In this document: positions 17,304 through 25,166 of the stretch, piece by piece
Numbering within the stretch: position 1 is the stretch's first letter
Layout: each line of letters begins with the position of its first letter
Source of the DNA: Phycisphaerales bacterium
Lineage (GTDB): Bacteria > Planctomycetota > Phycisphaerae > Phycisphaerales > UBA1924
Assembly: GCA_020850415.1 (NCBI GenBank)
Contig: JADZER010000050.1
Coordinates: 1 to 64,000, forward strand
Direction: 5' to 3'
DNA: 64,000 nt
The notes under the pieces: model-generated
What the model was told of the DNA's origin: nothing
Seen by the model: the letters and a program-made list of their open reading frames with translations, nothing else
Database searches by the model: none
Position numbers and translations under genes: made by a program

Positions 17304-18153
17304 ACCCACCGGCCGCACCGGGGACGGGCCTCCCGGCCCGCGTCCCACACCCGCATCCCAGGGGGGCGGGCTTTCCAGCCCGCGTCCCACAGCGGACTTT
17401 GTCACGGGAGCGGCCGACCTCGGCATCGAGTTCGAGCCCGGCGACCTCGACCGCCTCGCCCGCTTCCTGGGCCTGCTCCTCGAGGCCAACACCCGCACCA
17501 ACCTCACCGCCATCACCGACCCCGCCGAGGCCTGGCTCCGCCACATCCTCGACGCGCTCACGCTCCTGCCCATGCTCGCCGAGCTGCCCGAGGGCTCGCG
17601 CGTGCTCGATGTCGGCTCCGGCGGCGGCGTGCCGGCCCTGCCCCTGGCGATCGTCTGCCCGCACCTGCGGTTCACGCTGCTCGAGGCGACGGGCAAGAAG
17701 GCCGCGTACCTCCGTGAGACCATCGGCGCCCTGGGGCTCGGCAACGCCGAGGTCGTCCAGGCCCGCGCCGAGACCGCCGGCCAGGATCGGGGCGAGCGCC
17801 GGCCCGACGGCACGCGCCCGGGGGCGATGCGGGAGGTCTTCGGGGCCGTAACGGCCCGGGCGGTCGGGCGCTTGGCCATGGTCGCCGAGCTGACGATCCC
17901 GTTCGCCGCGCGGGGGGGGCTGGTGCTCCTGGTCAAGGGCCAGAAGGCCGACGAGGAGCTGGCGGAGGCAGCGGAGGCGATCCGGGTGCTTGGGGCGGTC
18001 CATGCGGGGACGGTCGACACGCCGACCGGGCGGATCGTCGTGCTGGAGAAGTCGATGCTGACCCCCCGAACATACCCCCGCCGCGATGGGGAGCCGAAGC
18101 GAGCCCCGCTCGGGGTGGGCACGCGGGCTGACCGGGGGCGGGACCCCGCCTAG
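17287..18153 (+). CDS. rsmG: 16S rRNA (guanine-N7)-methyltransferase RsmG
   Basis: Methylates G527 of 16S rRNA (E. coli numbering) using S-adenosylmethionine. The core is recognisable from LARFLGLLLEANTRTNLTAI, the SAM-binding loop VLDVGSGGGVPALPLAI and TARAVGRL, and it ends around MLTPRTYPRRDGEPKRAPL, the usual terminus of the family. It is 288 residues against ~210 normally. The excess is at the N-terminus (residues ~10-37, rich in G and P, encoded by a repeat at 17323-17390) and a ~15-residue C-terminal extension. It overlaps rodA by 17 bp. A later internal start would remove the repeat-coded part, so the true start is uncertain. Confidence 0.92.
   Translation: MNERSEPTGRTGDGPPGPRPTPASQGGGLSSPRPTADFVTGAADLGIEFEPGDLDRLARFLGLLLEANTRTNLTAITDPAEAWLRHILDALTLLPMLAELPEGSRVLDVGSGGGVPALPLAIVCPHLRFTLLEATGKKAAYLRETIGALGLGNAEVVQARAETAGQDRGERRPDGTRPGAMREVFGAVTARAVGRLAMVAELTIPFAARGGLVLLVKGQKADEELAEAAEAIRVLGAVHAGTVDTPTGRIVVLEKSMLTPRTYPRRDGEPKRAPLGVGTRADRGRDPA
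17323..17390. repeat. Two GC palindromic units in the 5' end of rsmG
   Basis: GACGGGCCTCCCGGCCCGCG and GGGCGGGCTTTCCAGCCCGC each form an imperfect hairpin and each continue into GTCCCAC. They are direct copies of one another, about 40 bp apart, and read through in the rsmG frame. Confidence 0.75.
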
Positions 18154-18156
18154 ACT
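18151..18156 (+). promoter_or_regulatory. Putative -10 box (TAGACT) for rplU
   Basis: TAGACT overlaps the stop of rsmG and lies 78 bp before the rplU start, leaving a GC-rich leader. Confidence 0.3.
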
Positions 18157-18234
18157 TTCCGCCCTACCGCCAGCCGGGCCCCAAGCCGGGGGCAGCCCCC
18201 GCCCCGAGCCGGTGTAGCCGAAAGGATGAGCCCC

Positions 18235-18561
18235 ATGTACGCGATCATCGAAGAGTCCGGCGGCCAGCGCAAGGTCACCGAAGGCGAAGAGATCCTCATC
18301 GACCTCTACAAGGGCGGCGAGGCGGCCCCCGGCGAGGCGATCACCTTTGACAAGGTCCTGATCGTCGGCCCCGAGGGCGGCGACGCCAAGGTCGGCCAGC
18401 CCTATGTCAAGGGCGCCAGCGTCTCGGCCGAGGTCGTCGAGCCCATGGTCAAGGGCGAGAAGATCTACATCCACAAGTTCCGGCCCAAGAGCGGCTACCG
18501 GCGCAAGACCGGCCACCGCCAGCGCTACACCGTGGTGAAGATCACGGGTATCACGGGCTGA
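18235..18561 (+). CDS. rplU: 50S ribosomal protein L21
   Basis: A 108-residue large-subunit protein that binds 23S rRNA. The N-terminus MYAIIEESGGQRKV and the late segment KFRPKSGYRRKTGHRQRYTVVKI are typical of L21. The ATG at 18235 is preferred: AAAGG sits at a normal distance before it, whereas the upstream ATG 18226 directly abuts that site. In many bacteria rplU is followed by rpmA; here a repeat region follows instead. Confidence 0.96.
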   Translation: MYAIIEESGGQRKVTEGEEILIDLYKGGEAAPGEAITFDKVLIVGPEGGDAKVGQPYVKGASVSAEVVEPMVKGEKIYIHKFRPKSGYRRKTGHRQRYTVVKITGITG

Positions 18562-18569
18562 GGGCGGGG

Positions 18570-18912
18570 AAGAAGGGACGAAGGCACGAAGGCACGAAGG
18601 CACGAAGTGACGAAGCGACGGAGGGGTTCCTCCGTCGCTTTCTCTTTTGCGCGCGGGGGGCTGGGTGCGCTGCGGTGGGGCGTGATCGCGACCCTTCCCG
18701 ACCCGCGCTGGGGCGAGCGCGGGGCGGGCGCTGCGTCGCTCCCGCGGCTCCCATGTCCACAACCCCGGACGCCAGCCGCGCCCAACAACCAACGCCCGTT
18801 GCATCCCTCCTCCCCCTCCCTCGCTCCGTCGCTCTGCCCCTTCGTCCCTTCGTCCCTTCGTGCCTCCGTGCCTCCGTGCCTCCGTCCCTCCGTGCCTCCG
18901 TGCCTTCCCCCT
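18570..18912. repeat. Octamer repeats in inverted arms downstream of rplU
   Basis: The left arm (about 18574-18624) is made of 8-bp units such as CACGAAGG, GACGAAGC and GACGGAGG. The right arm (about 18839-18906) is made of CCTTCGTC, CCTTCGTG and CCTCCGTG units, the complement of the left arm. The 200 bp in between has no recognisable gene. This is the same family as the insertions in carB and uvrA. Confidence 0.85.
18613..18648 (+). terminator. Terminator of rplU, made of repeat sequence
   Basis: A perfect 12-bp stem (AAGCGACGGAGG and complement) with loop GGTT, followed by TCTCTTTT. The left stem consists of octamer units continuous with the array upstream. Confidence 0.8.
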
Positions 18913-18919
18913 CCCCCCT

Positions 18920-19456
18920 TCACCCCCCCGCGTAGCTCCCCTGCACGAAGGTCGCCCGGTTCCAGTCCTTCATCACGCCCGGGAACTGCAGCGCCCGCCC
19001 GTGGGCGACGCAGTAGACGCCGGGCCCGAGCACGCCGGTGGCGAAGACCGCCTCGGTGAGGTTCTGGAGGGCGTCGGTGCGGGTCATCTCGTAGGGGCGC
19101 ATGGCGCCCGTGAGGATGACCGGCACCCGCGCCCTGGGCATCGCCTTGAGCAGGGCGGCGCCGGTCTTCTCCAGCGTGTCGGTGCCGTGGAGGATGACGA
19201 TCCCGGTGGTGGGGGTCTCGGTGTCGGGGTCGGCGCCCATGGCGCGGACGGTGTCGACGATGCGGCGGCGGTCGCCGTCGTCCATCAGCGCGCTGTCCTT
19301 GCTCATCAGCTCGACGATGTTGATGTTGGTGTCCTCGAGGCGCAGCCGGCGCAGCATCCGGCCCACGACCGTGTGCCGGTTCTCGAGCGAGCCGGTGCGT
19401 TCGTCGTAGGTCTTTTCGATCGTGCCGCCGGTGGTGATGAGGGTGATCTGGCGCAT
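18920..19456 (-). CDS. Short asparaginase-domain protein
   Basis: A 178-residue protein with only the N-terminal half of an L-asparaginase. The first catalytic loop TTGGTIEKTYD and the second, HGTDTLEKTG, with the Thr-Asp pair, are both present, as is LTGAMRPYEMTRTDALQN. Full-length asparaginases are ~330 residues, with a C-terminal domain that helps form the active-site dimer; that domain is missing and no frameshifted remainder is seen downstream (only repeats). Short single-domain members of this family exist, so it may be intact, but activity is unproven. The start is 2 bp after the aldo/keto reductase stop. Confidence 0.85.
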   Translation of the reverse strand: MRQITLITTGGTIEKTYDERTGSLENRHTVVGRMLRRLRLEDTNINIVELMSKDSALMDDGDRRRIVDTVRAMGADPDTETPTTGIVILHGTDTLEKTGAALLKAMPRARVPVILTGAMRPYEMTRTDALQNLTEAVFATGVLGPGVYCVAHGRALQFPGVMKDWNRATFVQGSYAGG

Positions 19457-19458
19457 GG

Positions 19459-20469
19459 TCACCAAGCGTAGGCGACGGGGGCCTCGCCGCCGGGGCCGGG
19501 CCAGATCTCGTCGAGCCGCTTCATCGAGCCCGCGTCGAGCGTGATCTCGGTCGCCCGCACCGACTCGGTGAGCTGGGCCATGGTGCGGGGGCCGATGATG
19601 GGGGCGGTGACGGCGGGGTTGTGGAGGAGCCACGCGAGCGCGACATCGGCGGGGCGTTCGCCGAGCTGGGCGCAGAAGGCCTCCCAGGCTTCGAGGCGGG
19701 GGCGCACCTTCTCGATCCGCTCGCGCATCTTGTCGTCGAGGCGCCGGGCCCCGTCGATCTTGGCTGTCGCGCCGCCGGCCGCGCCGCCCAGCACGCCGCC
19801 GAGCAGGCCGCCGGCGAGCGGGCTCCAGGGGATGATCCCCACGCCGTAGTGGCGGCAGCAGGGCACGACCTCGAGCTCGACCATCCGGTCGTGCAGGTTG
19901 TAGAGCGACTGCTCGCTGACGAGTCCGACGAGGTGACGGCGCGACGCGACCTGGTTGGCCGTTGCGATGTCCCACGCGGCGTGGTTCGACGAGCCGACAT
20001 AGACGATCTTGCCCTGGCGGACGAGGGTCTCCATGGCTTCCCAGATCTCGTCCCACGGGCAGGTGCGGTCGATGTGGTGCATCTGGAAGAGGTCGATGAA
20101 GTCGGTCTGGAGGCGGGTGAGCGAGTCCTCGCAGTGGCGGATGATCTTGCGGGCCGACAAGCCCATCGTGCCGCGGTTGGGCTCGGGGTGCTTGTCGGGC
20201 ATCGCGTGGTAGACCTTGGTGGCGATGACGACGCGGTCGCGCTTGGCGGCGTCGCCGGCCCACCACCTCCCGATGATCCGCTCGGTGTCGCCGCGCTCGC
20301 CGCCCCAGCCGTACATGTCGGCGGTGTCGAAGAAGTTCAGCCCCAAGTCGAGGGCCTTGTCCATGATGGCATGGCTCTCGGGCTCGGCGGTCTTCCAGCC
20401 GAAGTTCATGGTGCCCAGGCAGAGCGGGCTGACGCGAAGGCCGGTGCGGCCGAGGTGGGTGTACTTCAT
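19459..20469 (-). CDS. Aldo/keto reductase
   Basis: A 336-residue NADPH-dependent oxidoreductase of the YajO/GPR type. The catalytic tetrad appears as Asp and Tyr in FFDTADMYG, Lys in VIATKVYH and His in DLFQMHHID. The N-terminus MKYTHLGRTGLRVSPLCLGTMNFG and the internal GIIPWSPLAGGLL are typical. Substrate is unknown. A glycine-rich stretch (GGLLGGVLGGAAGGATAKIDG, about residues 216-236) is slightly longer than normal. It is in line with the short asparaginase gene and may be cotranscribed. Confidence 0.95.
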   Translation of the reverse strand: MKYTHLGRTGLRVSPLCLGTMNFGWKTAEPESHAIMDKALDLGLNFFDTADMYGWGGERGDTERIIGRWWAGDAAKRDRVVIATKVYHAMPDKHPEPNRGTMGLSARKIIRHCEDSLTRLQTDFIDLFQMHHIDRTCPWDEIWEAMETLVRQGKIVYVGSSNHAAWDIATANQVASRRHLVGLVSEQSLYNLHDRMVELEVVPCCRHYGVGIIPWSPLAGGLLGGVLGGAAGGATAKIDGARRLDDKMRERIEKVRPRLEAWEAFCAQLGERPADVALAWLLHNPAVTAPIIGPRTMAQLTESVRATEITLDAGSMKRLDEIWPGPGGEAPVAYAW

Positions 20470-20565
20470 GACTGCTCCTGCTCGATGCCGATGTGTGATC
20501 GCCCCAGTTCGCGGCACGATCAGCATGGCGCTACATGTTGTGACATGATGTGAGATGACAGATCG

Positions 20566-20979
20566 CTACAGGGGATGCTCCGAAAGACAGTTCTTGAGTT
20601 CATTGAGCTGCCATTCAGGCAACTCGCTCTGTCGCTGCAGTAGCACTCGTACCGCTTCTATGTAACGGACTCGGTCACGATGCCATGGACCACTTGTGCC
20701 GTACTCGTGTGCAATGCCAAACCACGCATCCAGACACTCTGAGTCCAATACCAGTGCTTTCTCATAATAGAACAAGCCGGTATCGTTCGGGCCGAGGCAC
20801 AACGCTGGATTGGGTCGCGTAAGCGAGCCCATTGCCGCCCAGTGCTTTGCCCGGTCCGCGTTCGGCATGGTCTCATCGGTAGCGCAGGCGAGGTGGTTTG
20901 CAAAGGCACCTAGGTAGTCGCCCGCTTCGAGAGCCCGCTGAGCTTCCTGAGCATATGTCGTGTGCTCGGGACCGGCCAT
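20566..20979 (-). CDS. Hypothetical TPR-like protein
   Basis: No precise family recognised. The 137-residue product is helical, with TPR-like periodicity (AQEAQRALEAGDYLGAFANHL and GLFYYEKALVLDSECLDAWFGIAHEYG, the latter with the A-x-x-x-F spacing of a TPR). The base composition is clearly less GC-rich than the flanking genes, pointing to recent acquisition or relaxed selection. It sits between serS and the aldo/keto reductase on the same strand. No export signal is seen. Confidence 0.7.
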   Translation of the reverse strand: MAGPEHTTYAQEAQRALEAGDYLGAFANHLACATDETMPNADRAKHWAAMGSLTRPNPALCLGPNDTGLFYYEKALVLDSECLDAWFGIAHEYGTSGPWHRDRVRYIEAVRVLLQRQSELPEWQLNELKNCLSEHPL

Positions 20980-21015
20980 TTCTCAGCCTCCTGCCCTTGC
21001 CCGCTGTCGGTGGTC

Positions 21016-22521
21016 CTATCCGATCCGCTCGCTCCCACCCATATAGGGCCTGAGCACAGTGGGCACCGTCACCGACCCATCCGCGTTCTGGTACAGCTCG
21101 AGGATCGGGATCAGGATCCGCGGGCTCGCGGCCACCGTGTTGTTGAGCGAGTGGCAGAACACCGTCGCGCCCTTCCCCGACTCGCCGCCCGCCCGGTACC
21201 GCATCCCCAGCCGGCGGCACTGGTAGTCGTACAGCCGGCTGGCCGAGTGCGTCTCCCCGTACGCCCCGCGGCTGGGCATCCAGCTCTCGATATCCACCAT
21301 GTCCGCGTTCTTCACGCCCAGGTCGCCCGTGCAGCACTGCAAGAGCCGGTACGGGATTTCCAGGCTCTTGAGCAGCGCCTCCACGATCCCGATCATCTCC
21401 CGGTGCCAGCGCCGGCTCTCGGCCTCGTCGGCACGGCAGATCACCACCTGCTCGACCTTGTCGAACTGGTGGATCCGGTAGAGCCCGGCGGTGTCCTTCC
21501 CCGCCGCCCCCGCCTCGCGGCGGAAGCAGGTGCTCACCGTGCACAGCTTCAGCGGCAGCTCCGCCTCGTCGAGGATCTCCCCCATCCGCATCCCCATCAG
21601 CGAGACCTCGCCGGTGCCGGTCAGGAACAGGTCGCGGCTGGAGTCGGCGACACGGCTCTCGGTGGCACGGCTCTCCGAGCCGTGAGCAGCATCACCACCG
21701 GCTCGGAGAGCCGGTCCACCATCAGCCCCACTCCCGGCTCGGAGAGCCGGACCACCGTCCTCATCCGGCGCCTGCCGCGCCGCCTCGTTGATGTGGTACG
21801 CCTGCTCGCGCCCGGCGGGGAAGAACCCGGTCCCGACCATGGCTTCCTCGCGCACCAGCACCGGCACGGTCACCGGGGTGAACCCGCGCTCGATGATGAA
21901 GTCCTGCGCGTACCGCAGGATCGCGTTGTGCAGGCGGGCCCCGTCGCCCACGAGCACATAGCTCCGCGACCCCGCCAGCTTCACGCCGCGCCCGAAGTCG
22001 GCCAGCCCGTGGCGCTCGATCAGGTCGAGGTGGCCCTTGGGCTCGAACCCCTTGTTGGCCGCGAAGCTCTTCGCCGGGTCGAACCAGCCGGGGTTCCACC
22101 GGCTGATCTCGACATTGTCCTCGCTCGAGGTCCCGACGGGCACATCGTCGTCCGGCGGCAGGGGCACCTGCAGGAGCAGGCCCAGCAGCTCGGGCTCGAG
22201 CGCCGCGAGCCGCTCCTCCAGCGCCTGGATCTCCCCCTTGAGTTCCCCGGGCCTGGCCTTCAGCGTCGCGACCTCGGCCTCGAGGCGCTCCCGCTCGGCC
22301 CCCGTCGCCTGCTTGAGCTGCCCGGAGAGCTTCCCGATGAGTGGGCCGGAGTCTTTCGCGAGTTTCTTCTGCTCGGCGCGGAGCTGCTCGGCCCGCGCCC
22401 CGAGCTCGCGTTTGGACGCGTCGAGCTCGAGAAGGCGGTCGATGTTCACCACCATCCGCTTCTTCCTGCAACCCTCGCGGAAGCGGTCCGGTTTCTCTCT
22501 GAGTTCACGGAGGTCGATCAT
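21016..22521 (-). CDS. serS: Seryl-tRNA synthetase with repeat-coded insertion
   Basis: Charges tRNA-Ser with serine. The N-terminus MIDLRELREKPDRFREGCRK leads into the long antiparallel coiled-coil arm (about 30-110) that binds the tRNA. The catalytic core shows LFLTGTGEVSL (TxE loop), motif 2 CFRREAGAAGKDTAGLYRIHQF and motif 3 near SGKGATVFCHSLNNTVAASPRILIPILE. At 501 residues it exceeds the usual ~425. About 37 residues of the excess (255-291) come from palindromic repeats just before the TxE loop, where the family has a short surface loop. Divergent from the FHA-GspE gene. A TAGACT box 8 nt before the ATG may be the promoter. Confidence 0.95.
   Translation of the reverse strand: MIDLRELREKPDRFREGCRKKRMVVNIDRLLELDASKRELGARAEQLRAEQKKLAKDSGPLIGKLSGQLKQATGAERERLEAEVATLKARPGELKGEIQALEERLAALEPELLGLLLQVPLPPDDDVPVGTSSEDNVEISRWNPGWFDPAKSFAANKGFEPKGHLDLIERHGLADFGRGVKLAGSRSYVLVGDGARLHNAILRYAQDFIIERGFTPVTVPVLVREEAMVGTGFFPAGREQAYHINEAARQAPDEDGGPALRAGSGADGGPALRAGGDAAHGSESRATESRVADSSRDLFLTGTGEVSLMGMRMGEILDEAELPLKLCTVSTCFRREAGAAGKDTAGLYRIHQFDKVEQVVICRADEAESRRWHREMIGIVEALLKSLEIPYRLLQCCTGDLGVKNADMVDIESWMPSRGAYGETHSASRLYDYQCRRLGMRYRAGGESGKGATVFCHSLNNTVAASPRILIPILELYQNADGSVTVPTVLRPYMGGSERIG
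21649..21757. repeat. Family A palindromic element(s) inside serS, partly duplicated
   Basis: A 60-bp unit (21661-21720) has a 5' arm GGTGGCACGGCTCTCCGAGC..., and a near-complementary 3' arm. A second copy of the 3' arm lies at 21733-21756 and a partial 5' arm at 21651-21660. On the coding strand both copies read GGPALRAG, and the unit ends HGSESRAT. The length preserves the frame. Confidence 0.92.
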
Positions 22522-22529
22522 GGTCCGGC

Positions 22530-22535
22530 AGTCTA
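22530..22535 (-). promoter_or_regulatory. Putative -10 box (TAGACT) 8 nt before serS
   Basis: Read on the minus strand as TAGACT, eight bases before the serS ATG, with no Shine-Dalgarno site between. Confidence 0.4.
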
Positions 22536-22582
22536 CGCCCGCCCCGCCCCGCGGCGTTACTATCCCCGACAGGGGAACGCCC

Positions 22583-24217
22583 ATGGCCCGCCCGCGACTC
22601 CGCCTCCGCCAGATCGACGCCGACGCCCGCCCCATACGCCTCGGCGCCGATGTGGTCTCGATCGGCCGGCACCCGGCCAACACCATCCCCATCTCCGACG
22701 ACAAGGCCTCCCGCAAGCACTGCCTCATCGAGGCCGACGCCGCGGGCTCGTTCCGGCTCCGCGACCTCGGCAGCCGCAACGGCACGCGTCTGAACGGGAT
22801 CGGGGTCGTGGAGTCTCCCTTGGCCCCCGGGGATGTGATCCAGATCGGCAAGACCGAGTTCCTCATCGAGGAGGCGATCGGGTCGGATCTGGGCGAGGGG
22901 GAGAGTCCCGACGAGACCAAGGCCGGGGCCCACGCCCACCCCGAGCCGGACTGGGCCGGGGATGTCGCGAGGGTGCTCCAGGCGCTGCCGCCGAGGGATC
23001 TCGAGCCCCCCGAGGTGCGCCTCGTGTACGCCGACGGGGCTCCGTCGGACGCCCTGACCGGCCAGGGCGACGGCCCCAAGGCGGTGCGCATGCTCCTGCA
23101 GATGGCCGGCAAGGCCCGCGCGACCGACCTCCACATCGAGCCCAAGGCCGAGATCGTCCAGATCCGTATGCGCGTCGACGGTCAGATGGTCTGGATCGCC
23201 GATGTGCCCAAGCGGGTCGGCGAGCTGATCAACGGCCTGGTCCGCACCGTCTGCCAGATGCAGGCGGTCGCGACCGACGCGGTGCTCGACGGCCACTTCT
23301 CGTGCCGCTTCCCCGACCGCCGGGTCGAGTACCGCGCGAGCTTCACCCCGACCATGCAGGGCTCCAAGCTCGTCGTGCGCGTGCTCGACGAGCTCGGCGC
23401 GCCGCACTCGATCGGCGAGCTGGGGCTCGCGCCCTACATGGAGGACCGCGTCCGGCGCACCTGCACGCTCAACCAGGGCATGCTGCTGGTCTGCGGCCCG
23501 ACGGGCTCGGGCAAGACGACCACCCTCTACAACTGCCTCCGCGCCGTCGACCGCGAGAAGCAGAATGTCATCACCATCGAGGACCCCGTCGAGTACCAGC
23601 TCGACGGCTGCACCCAGATCCCCATCAACGAGAAGCGCGGCAACACCTTCCACTCGCTCCTGCGGTCCTGCCTCCGCCAGGACCCCGATGTCATCCTGCT
23701 CGGCGAGGTCCGCGACGAGGAGACCGCCCGCACCGCCATGCAGGCCGCCATGACCGGCCACCTGGTCTTCTCCACCGTCCACGCCAAGGACACCATCTCC
23801 GCCGTCTTCCGGCTGCTCGACCTCAAGGTCGAGCCCTATCTCGTCGCCAACGCGCTCGACCTCATCCTCGCCCAACGCCTCGTGCGTCTGCTCTGCCCGC
23901 ACTGCAAGCGCAGCATCCCGGTCTCGCCCGGGCAGTCCACGCGCATCGGCCGCTTCCTCGGCGGCAAGATCGAGACCTACGCCCCCGTCGGCTGCCAGGC
24001 CTGCCTCAAGACCGGGTTCCGCGGACGCCACGCCCTCTTCGAGCTCCTCGAGTTCAACGACGACCTCCGCGATGTCATCCTCACCAGCCAGTCCATCCAC
24101 GCCATGCGCAAGGTCATCGAGCAGGGGCTCTTCACGACGCTGACCCAGTCAGGCTGGAAGCTCGCCGCCGAGGGGCTGACAAGCCTCGAGGAAGTCGACC
24201 GCGTCTCCGGCGGCTGA
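22583..24217 (+). CDS. FHA domain-GspE/PilB-type secretion ATPase fusion
   Basis: A 544-residue hexameric-type ATPase that would power type II secretion or type IV pilus assembly. Residues 1-~95 are an FHA domain (IGRHPANTI, SDDKASRKHCLIE, LGSRNGTRLNG), which binds phosphothreonine peptides. The ATPase follows: DLHIEP, Walker A GPTGSGKTTTL (about 304-314), Asp box DPVEYQLDG, Walker B LRQDPDVILLGEVRDEETA, and a zinc tetracysteine CPHC/CQAC at about 437-476. The usual MshEN/T2SSE_N domain is replaced by FHA; a free MshEN protein occurs 950 bp downstream. Start ATG 22583 follows AGGGGAA. Confidence 0.92.
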   Translation: MARPRLRLRQIDADARPIRLGADVVSIGRHPANTIPISDDKASRKHCLIEADAAGSFRLRDLGSRNGTRLNGIGVVESPLAPGDVIQIGKTEFLIEEAIGSDLGEGESPDETKAGAHAHPEPDWAGDVARVLQALPPRDLEPPEVRLVYADGAPSDALTGQGDGPKAVRMLLQMAGKARATDLHIEPKAEIVQIRMRVDGQMVWIADVPKRVGELINGLVRTVCQMQAVATDAVLDGHFSCRFPDRRVEYRASFTPTMQGSKLVVRVLDELGAPHSIGELGLAPYMEDRVRRTCTLNQGMLLVCGPTGSGKTTTLYNCLRAVDREKQNVITIEDPVEYQLDGCTQIPINEKRGNTFHSLLRSCLRQDPDVILLGEVRDEETARTAMQAAMTGHLVFSTVHAKDTISAVFRLLDLKVEPYLVANALDLILAQRLVRLLCPHCKRSIPVSPGQSTRIGRFLGGKIETYAPVGCQACLKTGFRGRHALFELLEFNDDLRDVILTSQSIHAMRKVIEQGLFTTLTQSGWKLAAEGLTSLEEVDRVSGG

Positions 24218-24257
24218 GCCCGGCGCCACGCCCGCCATCCCCCTGCGCAACCCCCCC

Positions 24258-24692
24258 TCACCCCCTCGCCGCCGCACGCAAGAACACCCCGGCCCACCGC
24301 TCCAGAAAGGCATGCACCGCCTCCGCCGTGGCGCTGGCGTCCACCCCCCAGCAGCTTGCCGCGGGGTCGGTCAGCTCCGGGTCGAGCTGCACGATCAGCC
24401 TGCCGTCGATCGCCAACACGCTCGGCAGCTTGTCCGCCAAGTAGGCCGCCAGGGCGTTGACCTCCGGCCGGCCGACCGAGATCGTCGGCTGGGCCCGGAG
24501 CGATTCGTTGTTGAGGTACCACAGGTCGGTCATGACGACCGGCACGAACGGGAACCCCTCCGGCAGCCGGGCGGCCAGGGCGTCGCGGAGCGCCCCGGCG
24601 ATCGGCCGGTCCTCGACCTCTGCGCTCAGGTGGGCGCCGACCACGATCGGCAGGGTCTGGAGCGGGTCGGTCGGGTCCGGTCGGGAGGGCAT
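24258..24692 (-). CDS. Hypothetical protein
   Basis: I do not recognise a family. The 144-residue product is soluble, with LPIVVGAHLSAEVEDRPIAGAL, FPFVPVVMTDLWYLNNESLRAQPTISVG-type sequence and a C-terminal helix. Coding is supported by strong codon bias, by a TACATT box six bases before the ATG, and by its position convergent with the GspE gene. The longer open frame to 24962 is rejected because its extra part is low-complexity and lies upstream of the box. Confidence 0.7.
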   Translation of the reverse strand: MPSRPDPTDPLQTLPIVVGAHLSAEVEDRPIAGALRDALAARLPEGFPFVPVVMTDLWYLNNESLRAQPTISVGRPEVNALAAYLADKLPSVLAIDGRLIVQLDPELTDPAASCWGVDASATAEAVHAFLERWAGVFLRAAARG

Positions 24693-25166
24693 GGGCCCAA
24701 TGTACCCCCGCGCGGGCGTCGGGTCGATGCGACCGCGGCGGCCGTGTGGCCGCCGGATCGCTGGAGGAGAATCGGAGAAGTGCATCGGCGGGCACCCACC
24801 TGGGGCGGGCCCGCCGGTCGCAGAGGTTATACGGGCGTTCCCGCCGGTGGTTGCGTTGGTGCCTGGCCATAAGCAGCCAAATCGGGCCACCACCCGCCGC
24901 ACCACGCCCCGTGGTAGCGCCACAGGGCCGCCGGTGGCCAGCCCCGTGCCGGCACGCGTCAAGGGAATTGGTGCCGCACTCGGCCCCGTGCCCCCTCACC
25001 ACCCCAAGCACAGGCACACCCGGCAGACTCACCGCATCCCGCGCATCGCTCGCCGACGGCCCGTGGAAGCGCAGGATCTGCGCCATGCCCTCCTGTCGCC
25101 CCGCACGCGGGCCGATGCCTCACCCTGGCACGGGGGTCTGACCCGCGGGCCATGAGGGAGGAACGC
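24693..25166. other. 474-bp gap without recognisable gene
   Basis: Several open frames cross this stretch in all directions, but none has a start signal or recognisable product. I see no repeat of the window's families and no tRNA-like structure. The Shine-Dalgarno GGGAGGAA for the next gene is at its end. Confidence 0.5.
24699..24704 (-). promoter_or_regulatory. Putative -10 box (TACATT) 6 nt before hypothetical gene
   Basis: Minus-strand TACATT, six bases before the ATG at 24690-24692. Confidence 0.4.
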
